From the NCBI GenBank assembly GCA_035551355.1, contig DASZNF010000129.1, positions 62,001 through 126,000 on the forward strand: a stretch of DNA of 64,000 nucleotides, written 5' to 3'. Shown here piece by piece: positions 42,145 through 53,095 of the stretch (position 1 is its first letter; each line of letters begins with the position of its first letter). The DNA comes from DATATV01 sp035551355. Its GTDB lineage: Bacteria > Actinomycetota > Actinomycetes > Mycobacteriales > Pseudonocardiaceae. Below the pieces are notes generated by a model. The model saw only the letters and a program-made list of their open reading frames with translations. It was not told where the DNA came from and searched no databases. A program made the translations under genes and the position numbers.

Positions 42145-42974
42145 CCGGCCTGGTGCTCCAGGTGCAGGTTGACGTGCGGGAACAGCGGCACGCCGTCCAG
42201 CCAGCCGAAGATGTGCGCCTGCTGCAGCGCCACCAGCGCCAGCCACACCGACAACACAGTGCACAGCGGACCCACGAACATCATCTCCACCTTGCCGCCG
42301 GTGCGGTAGCGCAGGAACGTCGGCAGGCCGAGGGGCCGCCACAGTTTCAGGCCCAGCGGCACCGGCCACAGGAACGGGCAGCCCTCCTCGGTGATGGCGT
42401 CGCCAAGACAGTGCGCCAGGCAGCCGGTGGCCACCGCGACCCCGGCCCACTGGGCGTGCCCGCCGCCGGTGTGCAGCCAGCTCCAGGACTCCCAGCTCAG
42501 CGCCAGGGACGCGGCGATCACCACGAAGGTGTCGGCGTGGTGGTCCCATTCGTGCAGCAGCCCGCGCACCCCGAGTCCGGTGAAGAAGAACAGCAGCAGC
42601 GCGGTCACCCACCACAGGTGCAGCAGCATCAGTGAGGTGGTGACGATGCCGGCCAGCGCCGCGAAGACCACCGTGTGGGTGAAGGTGCGGTGGCCGCCGT
42701 GCCGTTTCGGGTCCTTGGGCAGCCGGATCACGTTGTAGATGAGCAGTGACAGCTTCTCCACCACGTGCGACAGGCCCTTGGTCACCGGGCCGAAGGACCG
42801 GGACACGGTGGCCGGCGGGTGGTCCAGGTCGGGCAGCAGGGCGGCGCCGGAGGTCAGCGCGGCTCCGGCGATCCACGTATGTTCGTCGACGGCGATCCCG
42901 TGCGCGCTCGCCACCAGTGAGACCGCTCCCCAGCAGGCCAAACCCATGACGGCATGGGTGGGTCCGGTCGACAA
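42141..42974 (-). CDS. membrane-bound metal-dependent hydrolase (YdjM family)
   Basis: 277 residues, DUF457/YdjM type. His and Asp of the family are in THAVMGLACWG, LLPDLDHPPATVSRS, GGHRTFTHTVVF and HEWDHHADTF; about six membrane helices. TTG at 42974 was chosen because GGAGG lies five bases upstream and the family start STGPTHAVMG follows; the frame stays open to 43247. Such proteins are predicted hydrolases of membrane substrates; the reaction is unknown. Confidence 0.87.
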   Translation of the reverse strand: MSTGPTHAVMGLACWGAVSLVASAHGIAVDEHTWIAGAALTSGAALLPDLDHPPATVSRSFGPVTKGLSHVVEKLSLLIYNVIRLPKDPKRHGGHRTFTHTVVFAALAGIVTTSLMLLHLWWVTALLLFFFTGLGVRGLLHEWDHHADTFVVIAASLALSWESWSWLHTGGGHAQWAGVAVATGCLAHCLGDAITEEGCPFLWPVPLGLKLWRPLGLPTFLRYRTGGKVEMMFVGPLCTVLSVWLALVALQQAHIFGWLDGVPLFPHVNLHLEHQAG

Positions 42975-43134
42975 GGTTGCCTCCAGCGCTTGATCGGCCG
43001 CGCCGGAGCGTAATGCACTGCCCTGTCCCGATCGGGGAAGCGGGGCCGTGGGCGGCGCCGGAGACTTAGCAGTACGCTCGTACCGGATGCGCGATGCGCC
43101 AGCGAACAGTATGCGAGAGGAGAACTCCGCACCC

Positions 43135-44352
43135 ATGAGCAAGATCAAGGTAACCGGCACGGTCGTCGAGATCGACGGTGACGAGATGACCAGGATCATC
43201 TGGCAGTTCATCAAGGACAAGTTGATCCACCCGTACCTCGACCTCAATCTCGACTACTACGACCTGGGCATCGAGCACCGGGACGCCACCGACGACCAGG
43301 TGACCGTGGACGCGGCCAACGCCATCGCCCGGCACGGCGTCGGCGTGAAGTGCGCCACCATCACTCCGGACGAGGCCCGGGTCGAGGAGTTCGGCCTGAA
43401 GAAGATGTGGCGGAGCCCGAACGGCACCATCCGCAACATCCTCGGCGGCGTGATCTTCCGCGAGCCGATCGTGATCTCCAACATCCCGCGGCTGGTGCCC
43501 GGCTGGACCAAGCCGATCGTGGTCGGCCGTCACGCGCACGGCGACCAGTACAAGGCCACCGACTTCAAGGTGCCCGGCGCGGGCACGCTGACCGTCACCT
43601 TCACCCCGGAGGACGGCAGTGAGCCGATGGAGTTCGAGGTCGCCAAGTACCCGGCCGACGGCGGCGTGGCGATGTCGATGTACAACTACAACAAGTCCAT
43701 CCAGGACTTCGCGCGCGCCTCGTTCCGCTACGGCCTCGAGCGCAAGTACCCGGTGTACCTCTCCACGAAGAACACGATCCTGAAGGCCTACGACGGCCAG
43801 TTCAAGGACATCTTCCAGGAGGTCTTCGACGCCGAGTACAAGGCCGAGTTCGACGCCGCCGGCCTGACCTACGAGCACCGGCTGATCGACGACATGGTCG
43901 CCGCGTCGCTGAAGTGGGAGGGCGGCTACGTCTGGTCCTGCAAGAACTACGACGGTGACGTGCAGTCCGACACCGTGGCGCAGGGCTTCGGCTCGCTGGG
44001 CCTGATGACCTCGGTGCTGATGACCCCGGACGGCAAGGTGGAGGCCGAGGCCGCGCACGGCACGGTGACCCGGCACTTCCGCCAGCACCAGGCCGGCAAG
44101 CCGACCTCGACCAACCCGATCGCCTCGATCTACGCCTGGACCCGCGGTCTGGCCCAGCGCGGCAAACTCGACTCCACCCCCGAGGTCACCGGCTTCGCCG
44201 AGGCCCTGGAGCAGGTGGTCATCGAGACCGTGGAGAGCGGCGCCATGACCAAGGACCTGGCCCTGCTGATCGGCAAGGACCAGCCGTTCCAGACCACCGA
44301 GGAGTTCCTCAACTCGCTGGACGTCAACCTGCAGAAGAAGATCGCGGGCTGA
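43135..44352 (+). CDS. icd: NADP-dependent isocitrate dehydrogenase, eukaryotic type
   Basis: 405 residues. Oxidises isocitrate to 2-oxoglutarate in the TCA cycle. It is the homodimeric eukaryotic-like form (as Rv3339c): VVEIDGDEMTRIIWQFIKD at the start, the isocitrate-binding SPNGTIRNILGGVIFREP, the metal ligands in LIDDMVAASLKWEGG and the cofactor loop HGTVTRHFRQHQAGKPTSTN. ATG at 43135 after GAGAGGAG; ATG 43111 is a possible longer start. It is divergent from the hydrolase. Confidence 0.97.
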   Translation: MSKIKVTGTVVEIDGDEMTRIIWQFIKDKLIHPYLDLNLDYYDLGIEHRDATDDQVTVDAANAIARHGVGVKCATITPDEARVEEFGLKKMWRSPNGTIRNILGGVIFREPIVISNIPRLVPGWTKPIVVGRHAHGDQYKATDFKVPGAGTLTVTFTPEDGSEPMEFEVAKYPADGGVAMSMYNYNKSIQDFARASFRYGLERKYPVYLSTKNTILKAYDGQFKDIFQEVFDAEYKAEFDAAGLTYEHRLIDDMVAASLKWEGGYVWSCKNYDGDVQSDTVAQGFGSLGLMTSVLMTPDGKVEAEAAHGTVTRHFRQHQAGKPTSTNPIASIYAWTRGLAQRGKLDSTPEVTGFAEALEQVVIETVESGAMTKDLALLIGKDQPFQTTEEFLNSLDVNLQKKIAG

Positions 44353-44373
44353 TCTTCGCCGCACGCGTTCACC

Positions 44374-44415
44374 CGGCCGGGCTTGATCACATTGTGTTGT
44401 GGTCGGGCCCGGCCG
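44374..44415 (+). terminator. possible terminator after icd
   Basis: CGGCCGGGC/GCCCGGCCG stem of 9 bp with a 24-nt loop, about 20 bp after the icd stop. The long loop makes it a weak candidate. Confidence 0.35.
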
Positions 44416-44507
44416 AGTGGTTTCCCGCCGGAGATGTCCCGTTCGCCCGCTGGTTGCGTTATACCTGGGTCGTGGTGACTGTCGGTGTCGCGCGGGGAGC
44501 GTGAATC

Positions 44508-44816
44508 GTGTTCGGGATGTCCAAACGGACCCTCGTCATTCTCGGCCTGCTCGTCGTCGTGGTGATCATCTTCGTGGCCCGGGGCGGCAAGAACAGCAGT
44601 GCGCAGGGCGGGTCCAGCGGGCAGTGCCAGGTGCAGGTCGTGGCGGACGTGCTGAACGTGCGGTCCAGCCCGGACGGCAACGCCTCGGTGGTGCAGAAGC
44701 TGTCCAGCGGGACCACCGTGGGCGCGTCCAGCACCGTGCAGGCGGGGTACCGGGAGCTGTCCGACGGCCACTGGGCGGCCACCCAGTTCCTGAAGAACGT
44801 CAGCGGCAACTGCTGA
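44508..44816 (+). CDS. membrane-anchored SH3-like protein
   Basis: 102 residues. One N-terminal helix (TLVILGLLVVVVIIFVA) anchors an extracellular bacterial SH3 domain: VVADVLNVRSSPDGNASVVQ then GYRELSDGHWAATQFLK. Two Cys, at the start and end of the domain, may form a disulfide. Such domains bind cell wall or act as spacers. GTG at 44508 after GGGGAG. Confidence 0.85.
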   Translation: MFGMSKRTLVILGLLVVVVIIFVARGGKNSSAQGGSSGQCQVQVVADVLNVRSSPDGNASVVQKLSSGTTVGASSTVQAGYRELSDGHWAATQFLKNVSGNC

Positions 44817-44864
44817 CCGGCCGGGACGGCGGGCCTGTCGGTGGCGCTGGGTAGCCTGCTGCCC

Positions 44865-45662
44865 GTGCTGACCGTCTCCACCATCAATGTCAATGGCCTC
44901 CGCGCCGCCGCGGGCAAGGGGTTCCTGCCGTGGCTGGCCGAAACCGACGCGGATGTGGTGTGCCTGCAGGAAACCCGGGCCACGCCGGCGCAACTGTCCG
45001 GCGAGGTGCGCGATCCCGATGGCTGGCACGCGGTGCATGTGGAGTCGGCGGTCAAGGGCCGCAACGGGGTGTCCGTGCTGTCCCGGACCGCGCCGGACGG
45101 GCTGCGCATCGGCTTCGGCGCGGCCGAGTTCGACGACTCCGGCCGGTACGTCGAGGTGGATCTGCCCGGGTTGATCGTGGCCAGCCTGTACCTGCCCAGC
45201 GGCGAGGTGGGCACCGCGCGGCAGGACGAGAAGGACCGGTTCCTGGCCGCGTTCCTGCCCTACCTGGCCGAGCTACGGGAGAAGGCCGCGGCCGGCGGGC
45301 GCGAGGTGGTGGTGTGCGGCGACTGGAACATCGCGCACCGCCCGGAGGACCTGAAGAACTGGAAGACCAACCAGAAGAAGTCCGGCTTCCTGCCCGGGGA
45401 GCGGGCCTGGCTGGACCGGGTGTACGACGAGGTCGGGTACGTGGACGTGGTGCGCGCGCTGCAGCCCGAGGGCGCCGGCCCGTACTCCTGGTGGTCCTAT
45501 CGGGGCAAGGCGTTCGACAACGACGCGGGCTGGCGCATCGACCTGCAGGTGGCCACGCCCGAGCTGGCCGCGAAGGCCCGCACCGCGCGGGTGGAGCGGG
45601 CCGCGGAGTACGCCGCCCGCTGGTCGGACCACGCCCCGGTGACCGTGGCCTACGACCTGTGA
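44865..45662 (+). CDS. xth: exodeoxyribonuclease III (AP endonuclease)
   Basis: 265 residues. Cuts abasic sites and 3' blocks in base-excision repair. Endonuclease/exonuclease/phosphatase fold: VSTINVNGLRAA, CLQETRATPAQL (catalytic Glu), VVCGDWNIAHRPEDLKN (Asp/Asn), AFDNDAGWRIDLQ and SDHAPVTVAYDL (Asp-His). GTG at 44865 was chosen because the family start LTVSTINVNG follows and TAGCCT lies 7 nt upstream (leaderless). Confidence 0.96.
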   Translation: MLTVSTINVNGLRAAAGKGFLPWLAETDADVVCLQETRATPAQLSGEVRDPDGWHAVHVESAVKGRNGVSVLSRTAPDGLRIGFGAAEFDDSGRYVEVDLPGLIVASLYLPSGEVGTARQDEKDRFLAAFLPYLAELREKAAAGGREVVVCGDWNIAHRPEDLKNWKTNQKKSGFLPGERAWLDRVYDEVGYVDVVRALQPEGAGPYSWWSYRGKAFDNDAGWRIDLQVATPELAAKARTARVERAAEYAARWSDHAPVTVAYDL

Positions 45663-45715
45663 TCCGAGCATCGGCGGGACCGGTGATGCGGCACAATCGC
45701 GCCGAGGAGGTGGCG

Positions 45716-45823
45716 GTGGCGCACGAGCTGGCCGAGCTCGATGAGGGTCCGGGGCTGGACTGTTTCGAGACGTACTTCCGTCAGCGGGTGCTGGACCCGC
45801 GGGAACTGCTCGATGCGGCGTGA
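45716..45823 (+). CDS. 35-residue ORF coupled to a TrmH-type methyltransferase
   Basis: GTG at 45716 with GAGGAGG (45704-45710) five bases upstream; an ATG at 45686 would give 45 residues. The sequence runs AHELAELDEGPGLDCFETYF and ends RELLDAA. Its stop overlaps a GTG that opens the next gene's frame (GTGA, 45820-45823). Short, acidic, helix-like; no family recognised. Confidence 0.45.
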   Translation: MAHELAELDEGPGLDCFETYFRQRVLDPRELLDAA

Positions 45824-45852
45824 CGCGTGGGCCTGATGAGGACGGACGAGCG

Positions 45853-46659
45853 GTGAGCGTGCGCAGCGGTACCCGGATCAGCACCCGCAACGCGCGGTTC
45901 CAGCAGTGGCATGCCCTGCTGGACAACCGGACCAAGCGAACCAGGACCGGTCAGTTCCTCGTTCACGGTGTCCGGCCGATCACCCTGGCGCACAGGCTGG
46001 GCTGGCCGATCGAGGCGCTGCTCTTCCCGGCGGGCCGACGGCTTTCGGAGTGGGCCCGCAAGACCCTGGACGAGTCGCGCGCCGAATCGGTGGCGATGGC
46101 GCCGGAGTTGCTTGGCGAGCTGGCCGAGCGGCCGGACGAGCCGCCGGAGCTGGTCGCGGTGGCCGCCCAACGACCGGATGAACTGGACCGGATTCCGGTA
46201 TCCCAGGATTTTCTCGGCGTGCTGTTCGACCGGCCGACCCAGCCGGGCAACATCGGCACGGTGATCCGCTCGGCCGACGCGTTCGGCGCGGCCGGGGTGA
46301 TCGTGTCCGGGCACGCCGCCGATCCCTACGATCCGCGCGCGGTGCGGGCCAGCACCGGATCGCTGTTCGCGGTTCCGGTGGTCCGCGTGGCCGGACCGGA
46401 GCCGGTGCTGGAGTGGGTGCGCGAGCACGGCATCCGGCTGGTGGGCACGGACGAGGACGGCGCACGGCTGGTGGCGCAGGCCGACCTGACCGGGCCGACC
46501 CTGCTGGTGCTGGGCAACGAGACCACCGGGATGTCCGCGGCCTGGCGCGCGGCCTGCGACGAGGTGGTGCGCATCCCGATCGGCGGGCAGGCCAGTTCGC
46601 TCAACGCGGCCACCGCGGCGACCGTCGTGTTGTACGAGGCCAGCCGGCAACGCGCGTGA
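45853..46659 (+). CDS. TrmH/SpoU-family RNA methyltransferase
   Basis: 268 residues. SAM-dependent 2'-O-ribose methyltransferase of the SPOUT class. After an N-terminal substrate-binding domain (GTRISTRNARFQQWHALLDN), the SPOUT motifs are: FDRPTQPGNIGTVIRSADAF (motif 1), LLVLGNETTGMS (motif 2) and IPIGGQASSLNAATAATVVL (motif 3, knot). Target rRNA or tRNA position unknown. Start is uncertain: GTG 45853 fits the family; GTG 45820 overlaps the small upstream ORF. A hairpin terminator follows. Confidence 0.92.
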   Translation: MSVRSGTRISTRNARFQQWHALLDNRTKRTRTGQFLVHGVRPITLAHRLGWPIEALLFPAGRRLSEWARKTLDESRAESVAMAPELLGELAERPDEPPELVAVAAQRPDELDRIPVSQDFLGVLFDRPTQPGNIGTVIRSADAFGAAGVIVSGHAADPYDPRAVRASTGSLFAVPVVRVAGPEPVLEWVREHGIRLVGTDEDGARLVAQADLTGPTLLVLGNETTGMSAAWRAACDEVVRIPIGGQASSLNAATAATVVLYEASRQRA

Positions 46660-46662
46660 CCT

Positions 46663-46680
46663 GGGCGTGAGATCACGCCC
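46663..46680 (+). terminator. terminator after the methyltransferase gene
   Basis: GGGCGTGA/TCACGCCC inverted repeat with only a 2-nt centre (7 bp with a 4-nt loop in practice), directly after the stop. It could also be read as a protein-binding palindrome. Confidence 0.5.
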
Positions 46681-46689
46681 GCCGGGATA

Positions 46690-46705
46690 AGTGACTCGGC
46701 TCACA
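46690..46705. promoter_or_regulatory. Crp-type operator upstream of fbiC
   Basis: AGTGACTCGGCTCACA matches TGTGA-N6-TCACA at nine of ten positions. It lies about 60 bp before the fbiC start; a partial second site follows around 46719-46735. Confidence 0.5.
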
Positions 46706-46751
46706 TGTGACCCAGGTTTCGTGACGTGGCACACATTGGGGTTGACCTACC

Positions 46752-46757
46752 TACGCT
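46752..46757 (+). promoter_or_regulatory. -10 element of fbiC
   Basis: TACGCT followed by 6 nt and the GTG at 46764, a leaderless promoter pattern. Confidence 0.5.
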
Positions 46758-46763
46758 CGAGCC

Positions 46764-49304
<2,541 letters not shown>

Positions 49305-49415
49305 GACGACGGGAGCAGGGATCCGCGACGGGCTTGACACGGTGGGTAGTTTTTCCCCGAGCGGATCTCTTCTCGCTTCCCCCATCTGGGTAACCGTCAT
49401 GCAGGAGTTGCATTG

Positions 49416-49655
49416 ATGCGCGGCCAAGTGGTTGCTGCTGTGAGTCATGTGGTGGATGCCAGTGTGTCCTCGGGTCTGGCCGGAGGGGCCGGCCTGGTCG
49501 CGGTCGCGGCCGTCGTGGTCGGCATCGTCGGACTGGTCTTCGGACTGATGCGCCACCACCGCAAATCGGTCGCCAAACGGGCCACCGAACGGGCCGAGAC
49601 CGCCATGTCGGCGGTGACCACGGCGAGCCCGAAACGGGCCTCCACCTCCTCCTGA
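49416..49655 (+). CDS. small single-pass membrane protein
   Basis: 79 residues. One hydrophobic segment (LVAVAAVVVGIVGLVFGLM) is followed by a basic stretch (RHHRKSVAKRATERAE) and a Ser/Thr end. ATG at 49416 with AGGAG ten bases upstream. It sits between fbiC and the BrkB gene. No family recognised. Confidence 0.6.
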   Translation: MRGQVVAAVSHVVDASVSSGLAGGAGLVAVAAVVVGIVGLVFGLMRHHRKSVAKRATERAETAMSAVTTASPKRASTSS

Positions 49656-49717
49656 CGTCGGGCCACCGGCCCGCCGCCCGAATTGCGGCGGCGCCTGATC
49701 ATGGTTAGCGTCGGGCA

Positions 49718-50740
49718 GTGCCGCCCGAAGCATCTGCACCGGAGTCCCGGATCACGCGGCTGCGCCGCCGCTTTCCCTGGCTCGACCACCTCATGCGGGC
49801 CAACGAGTCGTTCGGTGATCACTACGGCAACCACTACGCCGCCGCGATCACCTATTTCAGCGTGTTGTCGCTGATCCCCATGCTGATGGTGGCCTTCGCG
49901 GTCGCCGGGTTCGTGCTGGCCGGCAACCAGGAGCTGATCGGCCAGCTGCAGACCGGGATCACCAAGTCGGTGCCCGGCTCGCTTGGCCAGACCCTCAGCC
50001 AGGCCGTGGACGCCGCGATCAAGTCCCGGGGCACCGAAGGCGTGCTGGGCCTGGTGATCGCGCTCTACTCCGGCATCGGCTGGATGAGCAACCTGCGCGA
50101 CGCGCTGACCGCCCAGTGGGGTCAGGAGCGCGGCAAGCTGCCCATGATCCCCACGCTGGCCAAGGACCTGCTCTCGCTGATCGGCCTCGGCCTGGCGATG
50201 GTCGTGTCGTTCGGCATCACCGCGGTCGGCTCCGGCCTGGGCAAGGAGGTCCTCAAGCTGATGGGCCTGGCCCAGTACGGCTGGGCCCACGTGCTGCTGG
50301 TGATCGTGTCGATCGTGCTGTCGGTGGCCGCGAACTGGCTGGTCTTCCTGTGGGTGATCGCCCGGCTGCCCCGCGAGCGGGTGGGCGTGCGCAGCGCGGT
50401 GCGCGGGGCGCTGGCCGCCGCGGTGGGCTTCGAGATCCTCAAACAGCTGGGCGCGGTGCTGCTGCGCTCGGTGTCCAGCTCACCCACCGGTGCGGTGTTC
50501 GGCTCGGTGATCGGGCTGCTGGTGTTCGCCAACTTCGTGTCCCGCTACCTGTTGATGGTCACCGCGTGGACCGCGACCGCGCGGGAGAACCGGCGCGCTC
50601 CGGTGCCTGCGCCGCCTCCTCCGGCGGTGATCCGTCCGGTGGTGGCCCAACGGTCCGGAGTGGGCCCGGCCGGCGTTGTGGGACTGCTTGCGGCCGGTGC
50701 GCTGGCCGGGCTGGGCCTGCGCCGCCGCGGCCGATCCTGA
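49718..50740 (+). CDS. YihY/BrkB-family membrane protein
   Basis: 340 residues with six membrane helices (HYAAAITYFSVLSLIPMLMV first) typical of the YihY/UPF0761 family, once called ribonuclease BN; position matches Rv3335c of mycobacteria near icd. A Pro-rich tail and a final helix-like segment with RRRGRS end the protein. GTG at 49718 lies six bases after TAGCGT, a leaderless start. Transport or envelope role suspected; no proven activity. Confidence 0.9.
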   Translation: MPPEASAPESRITRLRRRFPWLDHLMRANESFGDHYGNHYAAAITYFSVLSLIPMLMVAFAVAGFVLAGNQELIGQLQTGITKSVPGSLGQTLSQAVDAAIKSRGTEGVLGLVIALYSGIGWMSNLRDALTAQWGQERGKLPMIPTLAKDLLSLIGLGLAMVVSFGITAVGSGLGKEVLKLMGLAQYGWAHVLLVIVSIVLSVAANWLVFLWVIARLPRERVGVRSAVRGALAAAVGFEILKQLGAVLLRSVSSSPTGAVFGSVIGLLVFANFVSRYLLMVTAWTATARENRRAPVPAPPPPAVIRPVVAQRSGVGPAGVVGLLAAGALAGLGLRRRGRS

Positions 50741-50753
50741 TCGCGGAGCACGA

Positions 50754-50784
50754 CATGGCCCCATCCGAATCGGATGGGGCCATG
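50754..50784. terminator. bidirectional terminator
   Basis: Perfect 14-bp stem CATGGCCCCATCCG/CGGATGGGGCCATG with a 3-nt loop between the convergent BrkB and carboxypeptidase genes. Confidence 0.85.
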
Positions 50785-50798
50785 ATCATGTCGTGGGG

Positions 50799-52274
50799 TT
50801 AGTGCTGGTCCTGGGTGGGCCAGATCGGACCGGTCATGCTGGTCGCGGTGCTGGATTTGTCGGAGGGCGCCGGTCGTCGCGGTGCAACCGGGCGGACCGG
50901 GGCCACCCGGATGGTCTGGGCCTCCCGCAGGGCCTTGCGCTCGGCCAGCCGCCTGCGTTCGGCGGCCAGCCTGGTGCGCTGGCGGCGGACCGCGAAGATC
51001 GCGATGGCCACCACCGCGATCGCGGCCAGCACGGTCAGCGGACCGCCGACGTTGCCGAAGGCGGACATCGCCGGGGGCGGGGGCATGGTGCTGCCGGTCG
51101 TCCCGCCGCCCGGGTGCCCGGCGGCGGCCAGGCCGGTGGTGTGGGCCAGTGCGTTGGCCGGGGTCAGCGGGGCCGGACTCGTGGACACGAGCTGGCCGAC
51201 GGCCGTGGTGTGCGCGTCGACCAGGGCGAAGGCGTAGTTCATCAGCTCTTTCGCATTCTGGTACATGCCGTCCAGGTGGTTCGTGCCGTGCATCATGATC
51301 AGCGCGATGCGGTGACCCTGCTGCGCGGCGGCGTTGGCGAAGGTGTGCTGCGCGTCATCGGTATACCCCGTCTTGCCCGCGAAGTCACCGGCATACGAGG
51401 TGAGCAAGTGGTTGTCGTTGTACACCGTGAGCGGTGGCTTGCCACCATAGCCCGGGAACCCGATTCTGGCGGTACCCATGGCCTCGGCCAGCACGGGGGT
51501 GCGGATGGCCGCGCGGAAGATCAGCGACAGGTCGTAGGCCGAGGCCGACATGCCGGGACCGTCCAGGCCGGAGGGGGTGGCCGCGCGGGTGTCCAGCGCG
51601 CCGAGGGAGTGGGCCAGGGCGTTCATCTTGGCCACCGTCTGCGGCACCCCGCCCATCGCCATGGCCAGAGCGTGAGCGATGTCATTGCCCGAGGCCATCA
51701 GCAGCCCGTGCAGCAACAGATCCACGGTGTACTGACCGCCCGGGCCGATGCCCACCCGGGTGCCCTCCTGGTTGGCGTCGTCCTGGGTGCCGGTGATCAC
51801 CTGGCCGGGATCGAGGTTGCGGGACACCACCAGGGCCAGCAGCAGCTTCATCAGCGAGGCCGGCCGCTCCCGGGCGTGCGGGTCCTTGGCGGCCAGGATC
51901 GCGCCGGTGTCCACGTCCTGCAGCACCCAGGAGTCGAAGCCGATGTCGGCCGGCGCGGGCGGGGCGCCCGCTGGCAGCACGGTGTCGCAACCGCTCATGG
52001 CAGCGCCGCCGATCGGGCCGGCCGGCACCGGCACCGCGGCGGGCACGGTCTGGCCGGGGTGCGGGACCTCCGAGGAGTCGATCGCCGGCGGGGGCGCGGC
52101 GTGCCCGGCGCACACTCCGGCGGCGGCCGCGGTGGTGACGCCCGGTGCGGCGGGCGCGGCGGCGGGACTTCGGGCGGGCTGCGGCGTCAGCGCCGTGGCG
52201 GCCAGTGCGGCGACCACCAGGGCGCACAGTGTCGATGCCAGGGCGACGAGCGGCGTCCGAGCGGAGGTGCGCAC
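50799..52274 (-). CDS. D-alanyl-D-alanine carboxypeptidase (penicillin-binding, S11)
   Basis: 491 residues. Trims the terminal D-Ala of peptidoglycan stem peptides outside the membrane. A signal segment (LVALASTLCALVVAALAAT) is followed by a Pro/Ala linker and the S11 catalytic domain with SxxK in RPASLMKLLL, SGN in LMASGNDIAH and KTG in FAGKTGYTD. A C-terminal membrane helix (PLTVLAAIAVVAIAIFAVRR) and basic tail follow. GTG at 52274 is six bases after TAGCCT on the minus strand (leaderless). Comparable to dacB1. Confidence 0.95.
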   Translation of the reverse strand: MRTSARTPLVALASTLCALVVAALAATALTPQPARSPAAAPAAPGVTTAAAAGVCAGHAAPPPAIDSSEVPHPGQTVPAAVPVPAGPIGGAAMSGCDTVLPAGAPPAPADIGFDSWVLQDVDTGAILAAKDPHARERPASLMKLLLALVVSRNLDPGQVITGTQDDANQEGTRVGIGPGGQYTVDLLLHGLLMASGNDIAHALAMAMGGVPQTVAKMNALAHSLGALDTRAATPSGLDGPGMSASAYDLSLIFRAAIRTPVLAEAMGTARIGFPGYGGKPPLTVYNDNHLLTSYAGDFAGKTGYTDDAQHTFANAAAQQGHRIALIMMHGTNHLDGMYQNAKELMNYAFALVDAHTTAVGQLVSTSPAPLTPANALAHTTGLAAAGHPGGGTTGSTMPPPPAMSAFGNVGGPLTVLAAIAVVAIAIFAVRRQRTRLAAERRRLAERKALREAQTIRVAPVRPVAPRRPAPSDKSSTATSMTGPIWPTQDQH

Positions 52275-52340
52275 CAAAGCAGGCTAGTCACAACCAAATT
52301 CAACCCGCCAGTCGTCGGCGCGGACCGGCGGGAGATACTC

Positions 52341-52631
52341 GTGGGCGTGGTAGCTGTTGATCCCGCGAGCCCGACCAGGACAAACCGGCCGGCCGCCTCG
52401 AAAGCCGTGTCCTGGACGCTGATCGTGTTCGGGGTGTGGTCCTGGGTGATCTGGCCGGTGTTCATCAAGAACATCTCGGCCGATCCGCGGTCCTGGACCG
52501 CCTCCGGCGCGCCGACCGCCTTCTTCCTGGTGCACCTGGTGCTGACCATCGTGTCGCTGATCTTCGGCGTGGTGCTGCCGGTGATCGGCATCGTCGCGCT
52601 GGTGAAGGCCCGGCGGGCGGCCAGGTCGTGA
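52341..52631 (+). CDS. SCO4848-like small membrane protein
   Basis: 96 residues with two membrane helices (VSWTLIVFGVWSWVIWPVFI; LVHLVLTIVSLIFGVVLPVI), like the short SCO4848-type proteins found next to D-Ala-D-Ala carboxypeptidase genes in Streptomyces. GTG at 52341 has GGGAG upstream (GTG 52347 also possible). It overlaps the next gene by 4 nt (GTGA). Confidence 0.8.
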   Translation: MGVVAVDPASPTRTNRPAASKAVSWTLIVFGVWSWVIWPVFIKNISADPRSWTASGAPTAFFLVHLVLTIVSLIFGVVLPVIGIVALVKARRAARS

Positions 52632-52987
52632 CCATCCTGCTGCACGTTCTGCTGGTGCTTCACCTGCTCGGCATGGCCACCCTGATCGGCGCGTTCTTCG
52701 TGCAGCGCGGGCAGGCCGAGGGCCTGACCGACCTGTGGCTGTGGGGCGCCGGCGTGCAGGCGGTGACCGGGCTGGCCATGGTCGGCCTGATCGACGGCGC
52801 GAAGATCAACGGCGGGCTGTCCCTGGACGGGCACATCAAGATCGGCATCAAGCTGGTGGTGCTGCTGGTGATCGGGCTGCTCGCGGTGATCGGCCGCAAC
52901 CGCCCGGAAAAGGCTCGCCCGCTGGCCACCTCGATGGTCTCGCTGACGGTGGTCAACGTCCTGCTCGCGGTGCTCTGGACCACCTGA
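52628..52987 (+). CDS. four-helix integral membrane protein
   Basis: 119 residues, almost entirely hydrophobic, with four helices (ILLHVLLVLHLLGMATLIG; LWGAGVQAVTGLAMVGL; IGIKLVVLLVIGLLAVIG; MVSLTVVNVLLAVLW). GTG at 52628 overlaps the stop of the SCO4848-like gene, so both are made together. No activity can be assigned. Confidence 0.82.
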   Translation: MTILLHVLLVLHLLGMATLIGAFFVQRGQAEGLTDLWLWGAGVQAVTGLAMVGLIDGAKINGGLSLDGHIKIGIKLVVLLVIGLLAVIGRNRPEKARPLATSMVSLTVVNVLLAVLWTT

Positions 52988-53008
52988 GCCGAGTTGTGAT
53001 CTCGGCCA

Positions 53009-53025
53009 CGCGCCGGAAAGGCGCG
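53009..53025 (+). terminator. weak hairpin after the membrane gene pair
   Basis: CGCGCC/GGCGCG with a 5-nt loop; another small hairpin (GCCGAG/CTCGGC, 52988-53006) precedes it. Together they may end the plus-strand pair. Confidence 0.35.
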
Positions 53026-53041
53026 CGGTCGCGCAACGTGC

Positions 53042-53095
53042 AGCGGCCGCACGACGTTCAGCGGCCGCACGACGTTCAGCGGCCGCACAACGTTC
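53042..53095. repeat. 18-bp tandem repeat, three copies
   Basis: AGCGGCCGCACGACGTTC occurs three times in tandem (53042-53059, 53060-53077, 53078-53095), the third with one change. Each copy holds the palindrome GCGGCCGC. The array touches the stop codon of the thioesterase gene. Confidence 0.9.
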
